From an uncultured Haliea sp. (lineage in GTDB: Bacteria > Pseudomonadota > Gammaproteobacteria > Pseudomonadales > Halieaceae), in the NCBI GenBank assembly GCA_913062625.1, contig CAJXWP010000005.1:1-64000 (forward strand): DNA of 64,000 bases, written 5' to 3'. The notes beneath the pieces are model-generated. The model was not told the DNA's origin. It worked only from the letters and a program-made list of their open reading frames with translations, and did not search any database. Both the position numbers and the translations under genes were made by a program. Below, piece by piece: positions 60,408 to 64,000 of the stretch; the first letter of the stretch is position 1, and each line of letters starts with the position of its first letter.

Positions 60408-60890
60408 GTGACTGAAGATAAACATCAGCTCGACGCTTTTACGACGCCAGGATTGCTGTTAAAAGCCGCCAGAGAAAAACAAGGTATGACGGAGCGTGAA
60501 GCGGCTGATAGTCTCAATCTTATGCCTAATTATGTTGAGATTCTTGAGCGAGATGATTACAAGTCCCTGCGCAGTCCACCTTTCGCCCGAGGTTATGTAA
60601 AAGCCTATGGGCGGATGTTAGGTCTGCATGAAGAAACCTTGATGTCTGTATTTGATCAGATCAACGTTGTTACGCCGATTCAAAATGAGAGGCGCAAGGA
60701 TACAAGGCCTGCACAATTCCAGCGCACAGGCTTTGGTGTAGTGATCGGCCTGGGGGTGTTGATCCTGCTGGTGGTCGCACTTTGGTGGGTGAAGGAGGAT
60801 AGCGCAAAGTTGTCTTTTTCGAAGTCGAATCAGGATGCATCGTCGTTTTATCGCGACGCATCGCAGTTCGGAGCTAGAGGTGATAAATGA
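60408..60890 (+). CDS. rodZ: RodZ-like protein, short form
   Basis: 160 residues from GTG 60408 (the track begins inside pilF). A Xre-type helix-turn-helix, [20 protein letters not shown], then [21 protein letters not shown]-like RodZ sequence (about 15-85) and one helix ([20 protein letters not shown]). RodZ links MreB to the elongation complex. The periplasmic domain of about 150-200 residues found in E. coli and Pseudomonas RodZ is absent: the protein stops about 30 residues after the membrane. The stop overlaps ispG by ATGA. Confidence 0.85.
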   Translation: MTEDKHQLDAFTTPGLLLKAAREKQGMTEREAADSLNLMPNYVEILERDDYKSLRSPPFARGYVKAYGRMLGLHEETLMSVFDQINVVTPIQNERRKDTRPAQFQRTGFGVVIGLGVLILLVVALWWVKEDSAKLSFSKSNQDASSFYRDASQFGARGDK

Positions 60891-62017
60891 AAATTGAATC
60901 TCCTATTAAGCGCAGGGTTTCTCGGCAGATATTTGTTGGTGATGTGCCCGTCGGCGGTGATGCGCCAATCAGTGTGCAAAGTATGACCAATACAGATACC
61001 TGCGATGTGGCCTCGACGGTAGCCCAGGTGCTTGCCATCGCGGATGCGGGTGCGGATATCGTCAGGATTTCAGTGCCCAGTATGGAGGCGGCTGAAGCGT
61101 TTAGACAGATTCGTGAGCAGGTTACGGTGCCATTGGTAGCCGATATCCATTTTGACCATAAGATTGCGCTTAAAGTGGCAGAGTACGGCGTCGATTGCTT
61201 GCGAATTAATCCGGGCAATATAGGCCGAGATAGTAAAGTACGTGAGGTCATAGACAGCGCACGCGATAAAGGCATTCCGATCCGTATCGGCGTGAATGCA
61301 GGATCTCTGAGTAAGGACCTGCAGCGCAAATATGGAGAACCCACGCCCGAAGCGTTGGTAGAGTCGGCCATGCGCCATGTCGATATCCTGGATAAATTTA
61401 ACTACCCAGAATTCAAGGTAAGTGTGAAAGCATCGGGCGTATTTATGGCAGTGGCGGCGTACCGATTGCTGGCCAAACAAATTGATCAACCTCTCCATTT
61501 GGGCATTACTGAGGCCGGAGGCTTGCGCGGGGGGACTGTCAAATCCGCTGTCGGACTGGGCATGCTGTTGATGGACGGTATCGGTGATACCCTGCGCGTT
61601 TCGCTGGCGGCAGACCCGGTCGAGGAAGTTAAAGTTGGTTTTGATATTTTAAAGAGTCTGCAGTTGCGTGCCAACGGCATTAACTTCATCGCCTGTCCGA
61701 GTTGCTCGAGGCAGAACTTCGATGTGGTGGGCACGATGAATATTTTAGAACAGCGTCTAGAGGATATTCGCACGCCTATGGATGTTGCTGTTATTGGTTG
61801 TATTGTTAACGGGCCTGGAGAGGCGCGCGAAGCGGATGTAGGACTCACCGGCGCTAGCCCTAATAATCTGATCTATGTGGACGGAGAGCCACATCACAAG
61901 ATCAGTAATGAGAACTTTGTCGATCATCTCGAAGAGGTGATTCGAGCGCGCGCAACCGATTTGGAAAAACTTCGGGCGGCGCAGGAAGAACAGTTAATTG
62001 CGAAATCATCGACATGA
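60887..62017 (+). CDS. ispG: 4-hydroxy-3-methylbut-2-enyl diphosphate synthase IspG
   Basis: 376 residues. [4Fe-4S] ligands in [13 protein letters not shown] and [21 protein letters not shown]-barrel start [17 protein letters not shown]. It is the sixth enzyme of the MEP isoprenoid route and depends on the Fe-S machinery encoded upstream. Confidence 0.98.
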   Translation: MKIESPIKRRVSRQIFVGDVPVGGDAPISVQSMTNTDTCDVASTVAQVLAIADAGADIVRISVPSMEAAEAFRQIREQVTVPLVADIHFDHKIALKVAEYGVDCLRINPGNIGRDSKVREVIDSARDKGIPIRIGVNAGSLSKDLQRKYGEPTPEALVESAMRHVDILDKFNYPEFKVSVKASGVFMAVAAYRLLAKQIDQPLHLGITEAGGLRGGTVKSAVGLGMLLMDGIGDTLRVSLAADPVEEVKVGFDILKSLQLRANGINFIACPSCSRQNFDVVGTMNILEQRLEDIRTPMDVAVIGCIVNGPGEAREADVGLTGASPNNLIYVDGEPHHKISNENFVDHLEEVIRARATDLEKLRAAQEEQLIAKSST

Positions 62018-62044
62018 TGGATGGCGGCCTAGGCTGGAGAATCT

Positions 62045-63328
62045 GTGAGTGACATAATCGCCATTCGTGGGATGAACGATATACTGCCAGACGAGACGCC
62101 GTGCTGGCAATTGTTGGAGCGCACGGTGGCGGCTGTTCTGGGCGCGTATGGCTACGGCGAGATACGCCTGCCCGTGGTTGAAAAAACCGCACTGTTTAAG
62201 CGTTCTATCGGTGAAGTTACTGATATTGTTGAGAAAGAGATGTACACCTTTGACGATCGCAATGGTGAGAGCATGACGCTGCGTCCTGAGGGAACCGCTG
62301 GCTGCGTGCGGGCTGCAATTCAGCAGGGAATGCTCAATACCCCTCGACGCCTCTGGTATGCGGGCCCCATGTTTCGCTATGAGCGGCCACAGAAGGGTCG
62401 GCAGCGGCAGTTTCACCAGACCGGGGTGGAGTCGTTTGGTATCTCTACGCCAGATATGGATGCAGAGCTGATTGTATTATGTGCCCGATTATGGCGGCAG
62501 CTTGGTCTTACCGACTGTGTGGCGTTACAGATAAATTCAATCGGTAATGCCGATGCCCGCAAAGCCTATCGGGATGCTCTGGTCGCTTATCTTCAGGAGC
62601 ACTTAGAGGCGCTTGATGCAGACAGTCAGCGCCGCCTGCACAGTAATCCATTGCGTATTTTGGACAGCAAGAGTCCCGAAACCCAAGCGATATTAGATAA
62701 TGGACCCACGCTGAAAGACTTTCTTGATGAAGAATCGAATGCTGATTTCGCACGCCTATGTGAACTTCTCGATGCGGCCGGAGTGGCTTATCTGGTCAAC
62801 AGGCGGCTTGTGAGGGGGCTAGATTATTACAACAAGACCGTATTTGAGTGGGTGACTGACCGGCTTGGAGCACAGGGCACTGTCTGCGCGGGAGGCCGCT
62901 ATGACGGTCTCGTGCAGCAATTAGGTGGCAAGTCTACTCCGGCGGTTGGGTTTGCTATGGGCATGGAGCGCTTAGTGCTGTTGCTAGCGGAGCAAGGCGT
63001 GGAAGCGGACGCATCGACTGTAGATGTGTACGTGGTTGCAGTTGGAAGTGACGCCGAACTGATGGCGCTAGTGGCCACGGAGCGTGTTCGTGAGACCAAT
63101 CCGCAGTTGCGCATTATGCAACACGCGGGAGGCGGCAGTTTTAAAAGTCAGATGAAAAAGGCAGATAAGAGTGGCGCCCGCGTTGCGCTTATCTGGGGCG
63201 AGGACGAAGTGGTGGCGCAGGCGGTAACGATTAAGTCACTGCGCGAGGGCGATGGCGAGCGGCTCCAGCAGAGTACCGTGCCACTCGAAGAATTGGATTC
63301 GACATTGTGCGCAGTACTTGCGCCTTGA
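62045..63328 (+). CDS. hisS: Histidyl-tRNA synthetase
   Basis: 427 residues, class II. Motif 2 [20 protein letters not shown], His[17 protein letters not shown] and the C-terminal anticodon-binding domain ([18 protein letters not shown]). GTG start at 62045 behind GGAGAATCT. Confidence 0.98.
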   Translation: MSDIIAIRGMNDILPDETPCWQLLERTVAAVLGAYGYGEIRLPVVEKTALFKRSIGEVTDIVEKEMYTFDDRNGESMTLRPEGTAGCVRAAIQQGMLNTPRRLWYAGPMFRYERPQKGRQRQFHQTGVESFGISTPDMDAELIVLCARLWRQLGLTDCVALQINSIGNADARKAYRDALVAYLQEHLEALDADSQRRLHSNPLRILDSKSPETQAILDNGPTLKDFLDEESNADFARLCELLDAAGVAYLVNRRLVRGLDYYNKTVFEWVTDRLGAQGTVCAGGRYDGLVQQLGGKSTPAVGFAMGMERLVLLLAEQGVEADASTVDVYVVAVGSDAELMALVATERVRETNPQLRIMQHAGGGSFKSQMKKADKSGARVALIWGEDEVVAQAVTIKSLREGDGERLQQSTVPLEELDSTLCAVLAP

Positions 63329-63352
63329 GTTTGTGTAAGAGGGAAAAGCAAC

Positions 63353-64000
63353 GTGGAAGAATATCGTACTGAAGAAGAACAAGTTGAAGCGCTGCGGCGC
63401 TGGTGGAAAGAAAATGGCCGGTCAATAATAGCAGCGATAATTATAGCGCTATCGGCCAGCTTCGCCTGGCAGAGTTGGCAATCCAATCAGGAGGGTAAGG
63501 ATGCGAATGCTTCCACTTTGTATCAGTCGATGCTGGCGGCTATTGGCATTACAGAGGCGCCTGCCAACGCGCAAGCGGGTGTTGATATTGCACAGCAGCT
63601 CAAGCAGAATTTTGACGGAACCACCTATGCCCAGTTTGCTGCGCTGCACCTCGCCGCGTTAGCGGTGAACCGAGGCGAGCTTCCGGATGCAGAAGACGAG
63701 CTTCGGTGGGTTCTAGGTAAGGCTGCGAAGGGCAGTGATACGGAGCAGGTTGCACAGTTGCGACTGGCCCGCGTGTTGGCTGCTTCTGGCGATAGCGATC
63801 AGGCGCTGGCCATTCTGCAAGATGCAGCACCGGGCCCTTATAGTGCTTCCTACGCTGCTGTTCGTGGCGACATACTGCAGTCCACCGGTCGCACGGATGA
63901 AGCGCGGGACGCGTACATGCAAGCCTTAGCACAGGCAAGCAATAATCAAGAAGGACTGCAGTTTTCGGTATTGCAACAAAAGCTGCAAAGTCTTACCCCC
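63353..64000 (+). CDS. yfgM: YfgM family membrane-anchored TPR protein (cut by window edge)
   Basis: 216 codons are visible to the right edge; the stop is outside, so the ORF track omits it. N-terminus EEYRTEEEQVEALRRWWKEN, one membrane helix (SIIAAIIIALSASFAWQSW) and periplasmic TPR-like helices. YfgM associates with the SecYEG translocon and PpiD. GTG 63353 follows GAGGGA. It sits after hisS, normally before bamB. Confidence 0.93.
   Translation, partial: MEEYRTEEEQVEALRRWWKENGRSIIAAIIIALSASFAWQSWQSNQEGKDANASTLYQSMLAAIGITEAPANAQAGVDIAQQLKQNFDGTTYAQFAALHLAALAVNRGELPDAEDELRWVLGKAAKGSDTEQVAQLRLARVLAASGDSDQALAILQDAAPGPYSASYAAVRGDILQSTGRTDEARDAYMQALAQASNNQEGLQFSVLQQKLQSLTP

Overview
The window looks like the chromosome of a Gram-negative gammaproteobacterium. 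The conserved blocks xseA / guaB-guaA-tadA / mltF / purL, secDF-suhB-trmJ-iscRSUA-hscBA-fdx-iscX-ndk-rlmN-pilF-rodZ-ispG-hisS-yfgM and ffh-rpsP-rimM-trmD-rplS follow the order seen in Pseudomonas and relatives. A partial exosortase A (PEP-CTERM) locus together with this core suggests a marine lineage, perhaps Halieaceae/Cellvibrionales. The genus-level guess is inference from gene content; no 16S gene is present.

Layout. 1-1059: 5' end of recQ (cut by the window edge), a DUF3144-like gene and a small membrane protein. 1301-8586: part of an exosortase A-associated locus: PLP decarboxylase, AMP-forming acyl ligase, the sigma-54 activator PrsR, the histidine kinase PrsK and, divergently, an acyl carrier protein. 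The exosortase, EPS genes, associated hydrolases and any PEP-CTERM protein are absent from the window. 8590-11047: a decayed stretch ending at tRNA-Leu(CAA). It holds a truncated methyltransferase, a degenerate copy of the tRNA-Leu 3' end, a pentapeptide-repeat remnant, a MORN-repeat secreted protein, a lipoprotein-like fragment and a frameshifted, truncated tyrosine integrase next to the tRNA. I read 9066-11047 as the relic of an island integrated at tRNA-Leu.

11332-23307: conserved core: an Ala/Pro/Glu-rich protein, queA-tgt and four short genes joined by ATGA overlaps (YqfO-like, CoA Nudix hydrolase, gamma carbonic anhydrase, DUF1289), a CorB-like transporter and YpjD on the minus strand, then ffh-rpsP-rimM-trmD-rplS, xerD and dsbC. 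23418-31864: an alaC-like aminotransferase, hom, thrC, recJ, prfB (with its programmed +1 frameshift) and lysS. 31986-36787: a signalling group: a lipoprotein, a three-gene minus-strand operon (DHp-like/receiver/cyclase protein, single-domain receiver, HAMP sensor kinase) and a divergent Crp/Fnr regulator, suggesting a cyclic-nucleotide circuit. 36938-47587: xseA, guaB, guaA, tadA, mltF and purL. 47699-64000: secDF, suhB, trmJ, the complete isc operon with a recognisable IscR site over its promoter, then ndk through yfgM (cut by the right edge).

Most of the window is ordinary, densely packed housekeeping DNA. The parts worth attention are the tRNA-Leu island relic, the partial exosortase locus with its broken right boundary, and the cyclase/receiver/kinase/Crp group. 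I did not find a clearly new defence or mobile system.
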